DNA of 64,000 nucleotides from Bog-473 sp963850095 (GCA_963850095.1 CAWKJX010000013.1:1-64000), one strand, 5' to 3'. Shown: positions 1-9,683, counted from the stretch's first letter. Program-made: numbers and translations. The notes: generated from the sequence alone by a model not told the origin.

Positions 1-1
1 T

Positions 2-934
2 GGTTTCGTCAGCGGCGAGACGGTCAACTTTCTTGAAGAATCGGCTGGTGTGCCTGGCAGCGGATACAACCCGCCCGTCTCCGCCACCCTGGTGTCCAAC
101 CCCCCGGCGACCTGTGCGCTTCCGACTTGCCTCGAAGCGGTGACGCCCACCGTCGTGTCCGGTTCCACCTACTTTGTAACGGTGACGACCCCCGGCGGTA
201 CCAGCCCCTACTCTCCCGTCTTCACGTATCAGGCCGGGACACCGGTCGTCACGGGCCTCACGGGCTCGGTGACGGGCGGTCCGGTCACCGGAGGCAGCAC
301 CGTGACGATCCAGGGCACCGGCTTTTGGGGAAGCAGCACCCTTCCCGCGCAGGTGTTCTTCTGCCCCACCACAGGAGGTTCGTGCTCGGCCAGCCCGAGT
401 AACACGAGCGATGGCGTGACCGTTACGCCGCCCAGCGGTTCGACACCGGCGGAAATCACGGCACAGTCACCAGCCGTGGGTCCCAGTGGCGTCGGCACGT
501 ACGACGTCCAGGTGGAAGTGAACAACGTGTACAGCGCCCTAACGAGCGCAGCTCAGTTCACCTACGCCCTGTTCGTGCCCGTCGTCACGAGCGTGACCCC
601 TCAGACCCCGGTCGCGCCGGGCGCCTCCATCACCATCAACGGGTACAACTTCGTGACGGGCATCTACATCGGCTATTGCCAACAGACGGGCACGTCCCCC
701 TACTACAACTCGTCCTGCACGGGAGCCGGCGGGAACGCCGGGGGCTCGCCGAGTCTCGTGCCGACCCAGGACATCGTGAGCACGAACCAGATCGTCGTCC
801 CTGTGCCGAGCGGCCTTGGGGCTGGCGTCTATTACCCGATCGTCGCATACGGCACCGCGCCGTGGTCTTCGCCGGATCCCGGATCGCCGGGGAACCCTTA
901 CGCCGAAGCAGGCGATCAGTTCACCGTTTCCTAG
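2..934 (+). CDS. IPT/TIG-domain surface protein, 5' end outside the window
   Basis: The frame is already open at base 2 (residues GFVSGETVNF), so the in-frame GTG at 50 is internal and the gene begins before the window. About 310 residues are visible. At least two IPT/TIG immunoglobulin-like units can be read: one starting at PVVTGLTGSVTGG with the core TVTIQGTGFW, the other starting at VPVVTSVTPQTPVAPG with the core SITINGYNF. Each carries a small cysteine-containing insertion (FFCPTTGGSC, YCQQTG). Such repeats build extracellular adhesion or cell-wall proteins. The protein stops just after the last repeat, with no LPXTG motif or C-terminal membrane span, so any anchor must be N-terminal or absent. 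Which surface process it serves cannot be told. Confidence 0.8.
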   Translation, partial: GFVSGETVNFLEESAGVPGSGYNPPVSATLVSNPPATCALPTCLEAVTPTVVSGSTYFVTVTTPGGTSPYSPVFTYQAGTPVVTGLTGSVTGGPVTGGSTVTIQGTGFWGSSTLPAQVFFCPTTGGSCSASPSNTSDGVTVTPPSGSTPAEITAQSPAVGPSGVGTYDVQVEVNNVYSALTSAAQFTYALFVPVVTSVTPQTPVAPGASITINGYNFVTGIYIGYCQQTGTSPYYNSSCTGAGGNAGGSPSLVPTQDIVSTNQIVVPVPSGLGAGVYYPIVAYGTAPWSSPDPGSPGNPYAEAGDQFTVS

Positions 935-1072
935 GTCGTAGGTCCTCGCGACGGAGCGCGTCGCGAGCAGGGGAGCGGCGTACAAGAAGCACAATTGGCG
1001 GCCGACTCGAGCACCTGCGTCGAAATGCCGGTCGTGCGGCGGCCGAATCGGACCGGCCACTTCAGATCGTGC

Positions 1073-1387
1073 TCAGCCCTCGTCGAGCAAAAGGTCCCGC
1101 AGCGACGCCCCGTCACAGATCTCGACGATCCGCTCGTAGTCGCTGTGGGTGAGGGCGCCGCGCATGTCGGCCCAGCTCTGGGCGCCGTCCTTCATGTACT
1201 CAATGAAGATCTGCCAAATGGCCAGACGCTTCTTCAGTCGCTCGAGCTCGAACTCCAGAGCGGCGTAGTTCATCGGCTCGCGCTCATCGTCCGATTCCAG
1301 GGGCGCGACACTGAGGAGATCACGGCGGAGACGCTGGAGCGCCTCGTCGGTCGGTCGGGTTCCGGCAACATGACTGTCCGCTCGCAT
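1073..1387 (-). CDS. Hypothetical protein, helical, 104 aa
   Basis: The frame extends upstream to 1507, but the ATG at 1387 is preceded by GAAGAGGG at a suitable distance, and the extra 40 residues upstream are Arg/Gly-rich and look non-coding. The protein is charged and mostly helical, with a run LEFELERLKKRLAIWQIF suggestive of a short coiled coil. I see no signal peptide, membrane span or catalytic motif. It stands alone between the IPT protein and the ThDP enzyme. Function unknown. Confidence 0.55.
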   Translation of the reverse strand: MRADSHVAGTRPTDEALQRLRRDLLSVAPLESDDEREPMNYAALEFELERLKKRLAIWQIFIEYMKDGAQSWADMRGALTHSDYERIVEICDGASLRDLLLDEG

Positions 1388-1555
1388 CGTGACCCTCTTC
1401 GCGTCTTGGGCCCCCGAAGACTCGGGGGTGCGCCGCCTGACTCCATACCCATCGTTACAGCCCGGTACCGGACCCCTATAGAGCCGTTCGAACCTAATGG
1501 CGGTCACCCAGCCGAATGTTGTCAGGGCCTTATCGGTGCGAGCGGCAATCCCCCG

Positions 1556-3103
1556 CTATAAGGGCACCTCAACCAGGGTGGGACCCGGTTCGGCGAACCC
1601 GGTTTCGAGGGCTGCGATCAGGTCCTCGGCGTTCTCCACCCGCCGCGCCGGCACACCCATGCCCCGGGCCAGGTCGCAGAAGTCGAGCTCCGGATCGGTC
1701 AGGTCGAGCAGGCGCCGGGCGCGAGGCCCGCCGGCGTCGGCGCCGACCCGGTGCAGCTCCATGTTGAGGATGGCGTAGCTCCGGTTCGAGAGCACCACCG
1801 TCGTCACGTTCAGGCCTTCGCGCGCCTGGGTCCACAGCGCCTGCAGCGTGTACATGGCGCTCCCGTCGGCCTGCAGGCACAGCACCGGGCGCTCCGGGGC
1901 GGCCACCGCGGCGCCGGTCGCCAGGGGCAGTCCAATGCCGATGGCCCCGCCCGTCAGCGTCAACCAATTGTGCCGAGGCGCCCCCGCGGTCGCCGCCGGC
2001 ACGAACAGCCCCGAGGTGTTCCCCTCGTCCGCCACGATGGCGCCCTCGGGCAGCGTCACGCCGATGGCCGCGGCCAGCGACTCGGTCGTCAGTGTCCCTG
2101 AAGGCCGATCGGGCCGGGCTGCGGGCGCCGGCGCCCCGGCGTCACCGGTAGCGCCCACGGCGTCGGCCAGCGCCTCCAGGGCGCCCACCGCATCCTCTCC
2201 GGCCCGGGCCAGCGTGTGCACCGTGCAGTCGGCCGGCACCAGGTCGCTCGCCTTGCCGGGGTAGGCGAAGAAGGACACCGGCGCCTTGGCGTCGACCAGC
2301 ACCAGGTGGCGCACGCCGTCCAGCTGCGCCTGGGCCATTTCGGCCAGGTAGGCGAGGCGTTCGACCGCCGGGATACCGGCCCCGCGCTCCAGGTTGGCCG
2401 GGAAGGTCTCGCCCAGCAGCGCGGCTCCGGTGGCCACCGCAGCCCGGCTGGCCGCCTGCAGCCCGTCGGCCCGCAGCGCGCTTCCCCCGAGGAGAAAGGC
2501 CGTCCGTTCGCCCGAGCGCAGCGCCTTGGCCACCTCGTCGACCGTGTCCGCCGGCACCACCGTCCGCCGGCCCCGCGGCCGCGGGGCGCTCGGCCCCGTC
2601 GACGACTCTGACCACGACGCGTCCGCCGGCAGCACCAGCGTGGCCACGCACCCGGGCGGGCCGAGCGCGGCCGCCACGGCGTCGGCCGCGTCGCCTGCCA
2701 CGTCGTCGGCCCGCGCCGTGGAGCGGTACCAGCTCGACACCGGGCCGGCGATTGATGCGATGTCCGACTGCAGCGGCGCGTCGTAGCGGGCGTGGTACGT
2801 GGCGTGGTCGCCCACAATGTTGACGATCGGCGTCCGCGCCCGCTGGGCGTTGTGCAGGTTGGCCAGTCCGTTGCCCAGCCCGGGCCCCAGGTGCAGCAGC
2901 GTCGCCGCCGGGCGGCCCGCTATCCGCCCGTATCCGTCCGCGGCGCCGGTGACCACGCCCTCGAAGAGGCAGAGCACACCGCGCATGGCGGGCACGTCGT
3001 CGAGGGCGGCCACGAAGTGCATCTCCGAGGTCCCCGGGTTGGCGAAGCAGACATCGACCTCGGCGTCGACCAGCGTCGAGAGGAGGGCGCGGGCACCGTT
3101 CAT
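1556..3103 (-). CDS. ThDP-dependent 2-oxoacid decarboxylase / acetolactate synthase-like enzyme
   Basis: 515 residues with the three-part fold of the POX/benzoylformate decarboxylase superfamily: N-terminal PYR domain (about 1-165) with the cofactor-activating glutamate at about residue 48 (CLFEGVVTGAADGYGR), a central domain, and a C-terminal PP domain with QADGSAMYTLQALW and the downstream Asn in LSNRSYAIL that bind Mg-diphosphate. The usual GDG is ADG here. Length fits benzoylformate or phenylpyruvate-type decarboxylases (about 530) better than catabolic acetolactate synthases (about 560). The start overlaps the stop of the upstream FAD oxidase by four bases (ATGA), so both are one operon: the oxidase could make the 2-oxoacid that this enzyme decarboxylates or condenses. 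Substrate not determinable. Confidence 0.85.
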   Translation of the reverse strand: MNGARALLSTLVDAEVDVCFANPGTSEMHFVAALDDVPAMRGVLCLFEGVVTGAADGYGRIAGRPAATLLHLGPGLGNGLANLHNAQRARTPIVNIVGDHATYHARYDAPLQSDIASIAGPVSSWYRSTARADDVAGDAADAVAAALGPPGCVATLVLPADASWSESSTGPSAPRPRGRRTVVPADTVDEVAKALRSGERTAFLLGGSALRADGLQAASRAAVATGAALLGETFPANLERGAGIPAVERLAYLAEMAQAQLDGVRHLVLVDAKAPVSFFAYPGKASDLVPADCTVHTLARAGEDAVGALEALADAVGATGDAGAPAPAARPDRPSGTLTTESLAAAIGVTLPEGAIVADEGNTSGLFVPAATAGAPRHNWLTLTGGAIGIGLPLATGAAVAAPERPVLCLQADGSAMYTLQALWTQAREGLNVTTVVLSNRSYAILNMELHRVGADAGGPRARRLLDLTDPELDFCDLARGMGVPARRVENAEDLIAALETGFAEPGPTLVEVPL

Positions 3104-4536
3104 GAGTTCTCTCCTGACTCTGCTGTCGGCGATGGGGCTGTCTGCGATGACGCGGGCGCCGACGGGCCGAACAACCGGTCGGGTCCGAGGATCCCCTTGG
3201 GGTCGAACACCTTCTTTATGGAGCGCATCAGCTCGAGCGCCGCCGGGTCCGCCAGCTCGAGGAAGTAGGCCACCTTCTCGGTGCCCACCCCGTGCTCGCC
3301 CGATACCGCACCTCCGGCGGCCGCCGCCGTCCGGAGGATCTCGCGGGTGATCGCCTTGCGCTTCTCCACGTCGGGCTCGAACACGGCCAGGTGCACGTTG
3401 CCGTCGCCCACGTGCCCGCAGCCCGAGACGAAGGAGCCGTGCTGGGCCGCCAGCTCGTTCACCCGGGCCAGGTAGTCGGCGATGGCGGCCCGCGGGATGA
3501 CGGCGTCGAGGATGTCGTGCGCGCCCGCGGCCTTGGTCACGAAGAAGAGGCGTTCCCGGGCCGTAATGAGGTCGGCGCCGGCATGCGGCGGCAGCACGTA
3601 GACCTCCACTGCCCCGAGGTCCGTCAGCAGTGTCCCCAGCCGCTCGACGTCCTCGTCCAGCCGGTCTGCCGACGACTGCTCCAGGACGACGATCAGGTAG
3701 GCCTGTGCCGCCTGCTTCACCTCCTCGGGGATGCCGAGGTCGAGTCCGGCCGCCCCCGTCATGCTGCTCAGCACCAGGGCATCGGCGTACTCGAGGATCG
3801 TCGGGTCGATGCCGCTCGCCACAAGGCGCGGCACGGCGTGGGTGACCTCAGCCAGGGTCCCGAACGGGGCCAGCACGGTGGCCGTCTCGGTCAAGCGCGG
3901 GTGGACCTTGACCGTCACCTCGGTCGTGACGGCGAGCGTCCCCTCGGAGCCGATGAGCAGCTGGGTCAGGTCGTAGCCGGTCGAGCACTTGACGAACTTC
4001 CCGCCTGTCCGTAGGACGGTCCCGTCGGCCAGGACGACCTCGAGCCCCAGGACGTGGTGGCGCGTGACGCCGTAGCGCACGGCGCGCATGCCGCCGGCGT
4101 TGGTGCCCACGTTCCCTCCGAGGGAGGCACTCTGCTCCCCGGGGGACACCGGGTAGATCAGCCCGAGCGGCGCCAGCTCGCCGTTGAGCTGCTCGAGGGT
4201 CACACCGGGCTGGACCACGGCGACCTGGTTCTCCACGTCGATCTCGACGATCCGGTTCATGCGGTCGAAGGCCAGCAATATGCCGTCGGCCACCGGGACG
4301 GCCGCGCCCGACAGGCCGGTGCCGCTGCCCCGGGCCACCACCGGCACCCCGTGCTCGCCGGCCAGGCGCAGGACCTCGGCCACCTCGCTCGTCGAACCGG
4401 GCAGCACCAGGACGAGGGGCCTCACCGGGGTGACGGTGAGCGTCTCGTCGTGGGTGTAGTCGGCGTGCACCGCCTCGCCCTCGAGCACGTTGGTCTCGCC
4501 GACGGCCTTGCGCAGTTGCTCCAGGAGTTCCGACAT
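3100..4536 (-). CDS. FAD-binding 2-hydroxyacid oxidase/dehydrogenase (GlcD / D-lactate dehydrogenase family)
   Basis: 478 residues. The N-terminal FAD_binding_4 domain (about 35-175) shows ARGSGTGLSGAAVPVADG and the SLGGNVGTNAGGMRAVRYG stretch that holds FAD; the C-terminal FAD-oxidase_C domain contains CGHVGDGNVHLAVFEPD and the GEHGVGTEK motif near the end. Members oxidise D-2-hydroxyacids such as glycolate, D-lactate or 2-hydroxyglutarate to 2-oxoacids. No GlcE/GlcF partners are adjacent. First gene of a two-gene operon with the ThDP enzyme (ATGA overlap), which argues for a hydroxyacid-to-oxoacid-to-aldehyde or acyloin route. The exact hydroxyacid is unknown. Confidence 0.88.
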   Translation of the reverse strand: MSELLEQLRKAVGETNVLEGEAVHADYTHDETLTVTPVRPLVLVLPGSTSEVAEVLRLAGEHGVPVVARGSGTGLSGAAVPVADGILLAFDRMNRIVEIDVENQVAVVQPGVTLEQLNGELAPLGLIYPVSPGEQSASLGGNVGTNAGGMRAVRYGVTRHHVLGLEVVLADGTVLRTGGKFVKCSTGYDLTQLLIGSEGTLAVTTEVTVKVHPRLTETATVLAPFGTLAEVTHAVPRLVASGIDPTILEYADALVLSSMTGAAGLDLGIPEEVKQAAQAYLIVVLEQSSADRLDEDVERLGTLLTDLGAVEVYVLPPHAGADLITARERLFFVTKAAGAHDILDAVIPRAAIADYLARVNELAAQHGSFVSGCGHVGDGNVHLAVFEPDVEKRKAITREILRTAAAAGGAVSGEHGVGTEKVAYFLELADPAALELMRSIKKVFDPKGILGPDRLFGPSAPASSQTAPSPTAESGENS

Positions 4537-4594
4537 GTGCTGGCCACCCCCACCTCAGGTCGATCGGGCGGAACGACGACCGACCTTATCGGCC

Positions 4595-6230
4595 CTACCG
4601 CCCGGCGTCGGTGCCCTCGACCCCGGCGGCGAGCCGTCGCCGCAGTTCGTCCACGCGGGCCGAGACCTCGGTGGCCGAGGTCGGCGCAGCCTCCTTCTGG
4701 AGCTGCACAATGGCCCGTTCAATCGGTTCGAGCCACGGACTGGGTCCCTTGACCGCTCCGCCGGACGTCCCGTCGCCCGACCGCTCGAACCAGCTGCACC
4801 ACAGCTCCTCCTCCGAGCGCGTCAGCGCCACGTAGAGGAGCCGGCGCTCCTCCTCGATCGCGGCCGTCGTCTGGGCGGAGGCGATCGGCATGAGGCCCTG
4901 GCCGAGACCGAGCACCAGGACCGTCGGCCACTGCAAGCCCTTGGCCCGGTGGAACGTCGTCAGCACCACCCGGTCCCGCTCCGACGGCGACGGTGGCGGC
5001 ACCCGAGGCCCGTCGTCGCCGTCGGCCTCCCGGCGGTCCCGGTCAGGGCGCAGGTCGCTGGCCGGCCCCAGGTCGGCCCCGGCCACCAAGCTGGGCACGC
5101 GGGCCGCGTCCATGGCGGCCTGCACCGTGGCCAGCTGGGCATTGGTGCGCGTCAGCACGGCAATGCTCGACCAGAGGCGGCCCGGGGCGCGCGACAGCTT
5201 GGCCCGCGAAGCGGCCCAGACCGCCTCGTCCTCGTCGGTGTCGTGCCGCACCACCTGGGGCACCGGCCCGTCCACCCGGGTCGTTCGTGGCGGCACCACG
5301 TCGCCCGACGCGCCGTCGCGCAGGACGGCCGTCGCCACCGCCACCACCTGCGGCGTGCAGCGGTGGTTCTCGTCGAGGCGGATGACCTTCGTGCCCCGCA
5401 AGATCTCGGGCAAGCGGTCGAGCAGCGTCGGGTCGGCGCCGTTGAACCCGTAGACCGACTGGTTGGGGTCGCCGACCACGAAGAGGTCGGGCTCGTCGGA
5501 CAGCAGCGCGGTCAGCAGGCGGAACTGGGCCGGGTTCACGTCCTGCATTTCGTCGACGAAGAGGTGCCGGCTGCGCCAGCGGATGCGGTCGGCGAAGTCG
5601 CTGTCGCCGGCCAGCGCGTCCGCGCAGGCGCCGATGAGGTCGTCGAAGTCGAGCAGCCGCCGCTTCGTCCGCTCCGCCTCGTAGCGGGCGTAAGTCTCCG
5701 CCACCTGCTCGTGGCTGATGCCGCTGCGTCGGCGGTGCCGGCGGGCCTCCGCCTCATAGTGGTCCGGCGGTACGAGGCGGGCCTTGGCCCAACCGATCTC
5801 CCCGTCGAGGGCGCGCGTCCGCCGTGGGTCGCCGGTGCTCACGTCGGCGATGAGGCGCCGGCGGTCGGGCAGCAGTTGGGGCGCCGCCCACCCGCGCAGC
5901 TCGCGGTGTTGGCGCAGCAGCCCGAGCGCGGTGCGGTGGAACGTGCCCGCCCGCACCCCCGAGACGCCGAGCGACCACAGCCGCGTGCGCAGCTCCTCGG
6001 CCGCCTTGCGGCTGAACGTGGTGACAAGGGTGCGGTCGGCGTCGATGGACCCGTCGCGCACCCTGCCGGGCCACCCGCAGCGTCAGCACCCGGGTCTTGC
6101 CCGCACCGGCGCCGGCCACGACGCACAGCAGGGGTTCGTCCGACTCAATGGCCTCCCGCTGGGCCACGGTCAGGCGGGCCGCGCCCGGGAGGGCTTCCCA
6201 CGTCTCCTGTTCGAAGCCCTCGAAGGTCAT
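4595..6230 (-). pseudogene. UvrD/Rep-type superfamily 1 DNA helicase, one frameshift near 6062
   Basis: ATG at 6230 opens MTFEGFEQETW, followed by the Walker A motif AGAGAGKT. After LTLRVARQ the frame is lost; dropping one base in the CCC run at 6061-6063 restores VRDGSIDADRTLVTTFSRK and the rest of the protein. The whole is about 545 residues with the SF1A motifs in order: Ia TFSRKAAEELRTRLW, II LFVDEMQDVNP, III VVGDPNQSVYGFNGADP, V TTFHRAKGLQWPTVLVLGL, VI LLYVALTRSEEELW. It is shorter than UvrD/PcrA (about 720) and lacks the long C-terminal tail. Everything apart from the one extra base is conserved, so a consensus error is as likely as a real mutation. Probable role: DNA repair helicase. 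Confidence 0.8.
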
Positions 6231-6359
6231 CACCACAATTGCAGGGTACAGAAGGGGTGCGCGCAACGGCCCTGGTCGGGCGGCTGCGCCTATGGTTGCC
6301 AGGGCAAGGGAGGTGGCCCGGGGCGAGGAGGGAGCAGCGTGAAAGCGGCCCGGATGCGG

Positions 6360-6423
6360 TCCGGAACCGATCCGTAGGCGTCCGGAGCGAGCGAGAGGCG
6401 ATCCGGAACCCATCCGGAAGCGA
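6360..6423. repeat. Three degenerate 21-22 bp tandem units upstream of the amine oxidase
   Basis: Three consecutive units begin TCCGGA at 6360, 6381 and 6402 and share ends like AGGCG or AAGCGA. They occupy most of the leader just before the RBS of the amine oxidase gene. They may be a regulator binding array or simple slippage; no open frame of note crosses them. Confidence 0.45.
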
Positions 6424-6462
6424 TCAGAAGCAGCAAGGCAAGGGACGAACGGGAGAAGCTCC

Positions 6463-7899
6463 ATGGCCACGGCGGTCCGAGAGCGCGAATGCGAGGTGGT
6501 GGTCGTCGGCGCCGGCTTCTCCGGCCTGGCCGCCGCCCGTCAGCTCCACCGCCACGGCGTCGACGTCCTGGTGCTCGAGGCGCTCCACCGGGTCGGCGGC
6601 CGCTCCTTCACCGACCGCAGCCCGGGCGGCTTCACCATCGAGCGCGGCGGCCAGTGGATAGGGCCCACGCAGGACCACCTGGCCGACCTGGCCGCCGAGC
6701 TGGGCGTGGCCACCTTCCCGACCTACACGACCGGGCAGGGCGTCGAGCTGCGCGACGGCACCCGCCACACCTATGTCGGGCTCATCCCCACCTCGGACGC
6801 CCACGGCGCCGCCGACGGCATCGCCACCATGCTCGACCTCGACCTGGCCGCCCTCGAAGTCCCGCTCGACGCGCCCTGGGAGACCCCCGACGCCGACACC
6901 CTCGATGCGCAGACGCTGGCCTCCTGGCTCGACGCCCACTGCGAGTCCGCCTCGGCCCGCGACGTCCTGGAGGTGGCGGTCAAGGCGATCTTCGGGACCG
7001 GATCGGGCGAAATGTCACTCCTCTTCGCGCTCTTCTATCTCGGAGCCGGCGGCGGCCTGACCAACCTGGCCCGCACGACCGGCGGCGCCCAGGAGGGTCG
7101 TTTCGACGGCGGCTCCCAGCAGCTGGCCCAGGGCATGGCAGCCGAGCTGGCCGAGCGCGTGGTGCTGGGCGCGCCCGTCCACGCGGTCACCTACGGCCCC
7201 GGACACGTCACCGTGGCCGCCCGTCTGGTCGCCGCCGGCGCCGACCCGGCCGACCCCGAGGCGCCGCACGAGCCGCTGCGGGTCCGGGCGCGCCGCGCCG
7301 TCGTGGCGCTGTCGCCCACCCTCTGCAGCCGCATCGCCTACACGCCGCCGCTCCCGGGCAACCGGGACCAGCTGTGCCAGCGCATGCCCATGGGTGCGGT
7401 CGTGAAGGTCCATGCCGTTTACGACGCGCCGTTCTGGCGCGACGACGGTCTCAACGGGCAAATCGTGGCCCCCCGCTCCGTCATGGAGAGCACGTTCGAC
7501 AACTCGCCCGAGGACGGCTCGCACGGGGCCATCGTCGGCTTCATCGCCGGCGACGACTGCCGGCGCATGGAGGCGGCCGGCCCCGGCACCCGCCACGCCG
7601 CCATCCTCGACGAGCTCGAGGCCGCCTTCGGACCCCGGGCCCGCACACCGCTCGAGCTGGTCGAGCAGCAGTGGTGCGCCGAGCCGTTCACCCGCGGCGG
7701 TCCGGTGGCGGTCAGCACCCCCGGCGCCCTCATCGCGCTCGGGCCGGCTCTGCGTCAGCCGGTCGGCCCGCTGCACTGGGCCGGCACCGAGACCGCCACC
7801 AAATGGTGTGGCTACCTCGACGGCGCCCTCAGCGCCGGCCGGCGCGCCGCCGACGAGGTGCACGCCGCGCTGAAAGGCGGCGACGTTGGCCACCCTTGA
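6463..7899 (+). CDS. Flavin-dependent monoamine oxidase-family protein
   Basis: 478 residues; ATG preceded by GGGAGAA. The N-terminal Rossmann fold is explicit: GAGFSG at 16-21, acidic ribose-binding Glu at the end of LVLE (about 39), then RVGGRSFT and ERGGQWIGPTQ. The C terminus has the amine-oxidase signature HWAGTETATKWCGYLDGAL, contributing to the FAD and substrate site. It lacks a signal peptide, so it acts in the cytoplasm, oxidatively deaminating a primary amine or polyamine. Its 3' end overlaps the next gene and an amino-acid/amine permease follows, so uptake and oxidation of one substrate is plausible. Substrate not determinable. Confidence 0.88.
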   Translation: MATAVRERECEVVVVGAGFSGLAAARQLHRHGVDVLVLEALHRVGGRSFTDRSPGGFTIERGGQWIGPTQDHLADLAAELGVATFPTYTTGQGVELRDGTRHTYVGLIPTSDAHGAADGIATMLDLDLAALEVPLDAPWETPDADTLDAQTLASWLDAHCESASARDVLEVAVKAIFGTGSGEMSLLFALFYLGAGGGLTNLARTTGGAQEGRFDGGSQQLAQGMAAELAERVVLGAPVHAVTYGPGHVTVAARLVAAGADPADPEAPHEPLRVRARRAVVALSPTLCSRIAYTPPLPGNRDQLCQRMPMGAVVKVHAVYDAPFWRDDGLNGQIVAPRSVMESTFDNSPEDGSHGAIVGFIAGDDCRRMEAAGPGTRHAAILDELEAAFGPRARTPLELVEQQWCAEPFTRGGPVAVSTPGALIALGPALRQPVGPLHWAGTETATKWCGYLDGALSAGRRAADEVHAALKGGDVGHP

Positions 7900-8245
7900 G
7901 GAGCTCCGGGAGGCCTACGCCCAGTGGCGCGGCCGCTCCAACGACAACCCCCGCCTGACCAAAATGGTGCGGGGCTGGGACCGCGTCATCCAGTTCCGCA
8001 CCACCGACAACGGGCTCGGCTTCACCATGCGCGTCGAGAACCAGCAGCTGTCCGAGCTCGACACCGAACCCGTCGAGGTGTGTGACGTCGTCGTCACCGG
8101 CACGAGCGAGGACTTCTGCGACATGTTCTGGGGCGACCTCAACCCGTCGGAGAAGTACATGAGCGGCGAGATCACCCTGCAGGGCTCGCAGGAGGACGTC
8201 ATGCGGATCGACGCCATCTCCATGGTGGCCTTCCTCGACACCTGA
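7886..8245 (+). CDS. SCP2 sterol-carrier-like small protein, TTG start
   Basis: 119 residues. The frame opens with TTG at 7886, eight bases behind AAAGGCGG and inside the end of the amine oxidase gene (14 bp overlap), suggesting translational coupling. The pattern FRTTDNGLGFTMRVEN, then a VTGTSEDFCDMFWG segment and SGEITLQGSQEDVMRID resembles SCP2-type lipid-binding domains: a beta sheet followed by the S/T-G-D/E...K/R-G-x-I loop. It may bind a hydrophobic ligand. Family assignment is by pattern only and moderate. Confidence 0.7.
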   Translation: MATLEELREAYAQWRGRSNDNPRLTKMVRGWDRVIQFRTTDNGLGFTMRVENQQLSELDTEPVEVCDVVVTGTSEDFCDMFWGDLNPSEKYMSGEITLQGSQEDVMRIDAISMVAFLDT

Positions 8246-8258
8246 GCGCCCGGCGCCC

Positions 8259-9683
8259 GTGACCGACGCCGCCCCCCTCACCCCCCTCGCACCCCGGGCG
8301 TCGCTGCGACGCGCCCTGGGCCTGCGCACCGTCGTCACCACATCGACCGGCCTGGCCTTCGCCGCCCTGGAGTACCTTGCTGCTGCGGGTCTCGTGACCT
8401 ATGTGGCCGGCGACTCCGCCTACATCCCCATCATCGTGGCGGGAGCGCTCGCCCTGCTCGCCTACGGCTTCTTCGGCGAGCTCAATGGGATGTTCCCCAC
8501 GGCGGCCGCCGTGCGTCTCTACATGAAGCGGGCCATGGACGACCGCGTCGCGCTGACCATCACGTTCACCTACATGACGACCATTGTGCTCGTCATCGCC
8601 TCCGATGCGTTCATCGTCGGCAGCGCGCTGGCCCACGCCTTCGGCGAGCCGGCCTGGGTCGCCTCCGTCTGGATCGTCGGCCTGCTCACGGTCGCCGTGG
8701 TGTGCAATCTGCGGGGCATTACGGTGGCGGGCCTGCTGCAGGACCTGGCCACCACGGTGGTGGTGCTGGCCACCCTCGCCATCGGCCTCCTCGCCCTGGT
8801 GCGCAGCGGTCACGGGCTGCACACGCCGTTCACGCCGCTGCACGGGCACAGTGCCGGCGACCTCTTCGAGGCGATCGCGCTCGGTGTCTTCCTCTACAGC
8901 GCCTTCGAGTGGGTGACCACCAGCGCCGAGGAGGTGCGCAAGCCCGAGTCGATCCAGCGCGGCATGCTGATCGCCATCGGCATTCTCTGCGTCGTGTGCT
9001 GCGTGGCCACCGTCGCCATGAGCCACACGCTCACCCACCACGAGCTCACCTCGGCCTACCCCCAGCTCTACCTCGGCGTCGCCGCCATTGGGCACTCCGG
9101 TCTCTACGTCATGGCCGGCGTCACCGCCGTCACCGCGCTGAACACGTTCAACGGTGGCTTCATCACCGCGTCGCGTTTCATCTACGGCACGGCGCGCGAG
9201 GGCTCGCTGCCGCGCCAGCTGGCCCTGCTCAACGACCGCGCCGTGCCCTGGGTGCCCGTCGTCGTGCTGGGCACGGTCTCGGCCGTCGTCGCGCTCGTCG
9301 TCGCCGTGACCCACGCCTGGGAGGTGCTGGTGGCGGTGGGCGCGGCCCTGGAGGGGATGATCTACGCCGTGGCCGGCGTCTGCGCGGTGCGCCTGCGCAC
9401 GCGCCAGCCCGACACGGTGCGCCCGTTCCGCGTGCCCGCGCTGGCCGTGCTCGGCCCCGTCGGCATCGCGCTCTTCGCCCTCCTGGCGGTCACCGCCTCG
9501 GTGTCGGTCGACGACAAGTTCAACCCGGCCCCCTTGGTGATCATTGTGGCGGCCGGCGTGCTCAGCGCCTTCTACGTGCTGAAGGTGCTTCCGGGGCTCC
9601 GGGTCAAGGAGGCGGCGCGGCAGGCGGCGCGCCCGAGACGCCGGCCCGGTCGTCCCGCCTCAGACGACTCGGTGGGTACGTAG
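8259..9683 (+). CDS. APC-superfamily amino acid/amine permease
   Basis: 474 residues, GTG start 13 bp after the SCP2-like gene. The sequence is almost continuous hydrophobic helices (about 12), starting with the first-helix region GLAFAALEYLAAAG and including the conserved acidic segment FEWVTTSAEEVRKPE typical of APC transporters (helix 6 to loop). It ends in a basic cytoplasmic tail. It most likely imports the amino acid or amine used by the amine oxidase two genes upstream. The last 24 bp overlap the end of ddl on the other strand. Confidence 0.85.
   Translation: MTDAAPLTPLAPRASLRRALGLRTVVTTSTGLAFAALEYLAAAGLVTYVAGDSAYIPIIVAGALALLAYGFFGELNGMFPTAAAVRLYMKRAMDDRVALTITFTYMTTIVLVIASDAFIVGSALAHAFGEPAWVASVWIVGLLTVAVVCNLRGITVAGLLQDLATTVVVLATLAIGLLALVRSGHGLHTPFTPLHGHSAGDLFEAIALGVFLYSAFEWVTTSAEEVRKPESIQRGMLIAIGILCVVCCVATVAMSHTLTHHELTSAYPQLYLGVAAIGHSGLYVMAGVTAVTALNTFNGGFITASRFIYGTAREGSLPRQLALLNDRAVPWVPVVVLGTVSAVVALVVAVTHAWEVLVAVGAALEGMIYAVAGVCAVRLRTRQPDTVRPFRVPALAVLGPVGIALFALLAVTASVSVDDKFNPAPLVIIVAAGVLSAFYVLKVLPGLRVKEAARQAARPRRRPGRPASDDSVGT

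Noticed and set aside
4490..6661. 723-codon plus-strand frame over the helicase
   Set aside because: Composition is Arg/Pro/His-rich without any domain; it mirrors the minus-strand helicase and oxidase start in GC-rich DNA.
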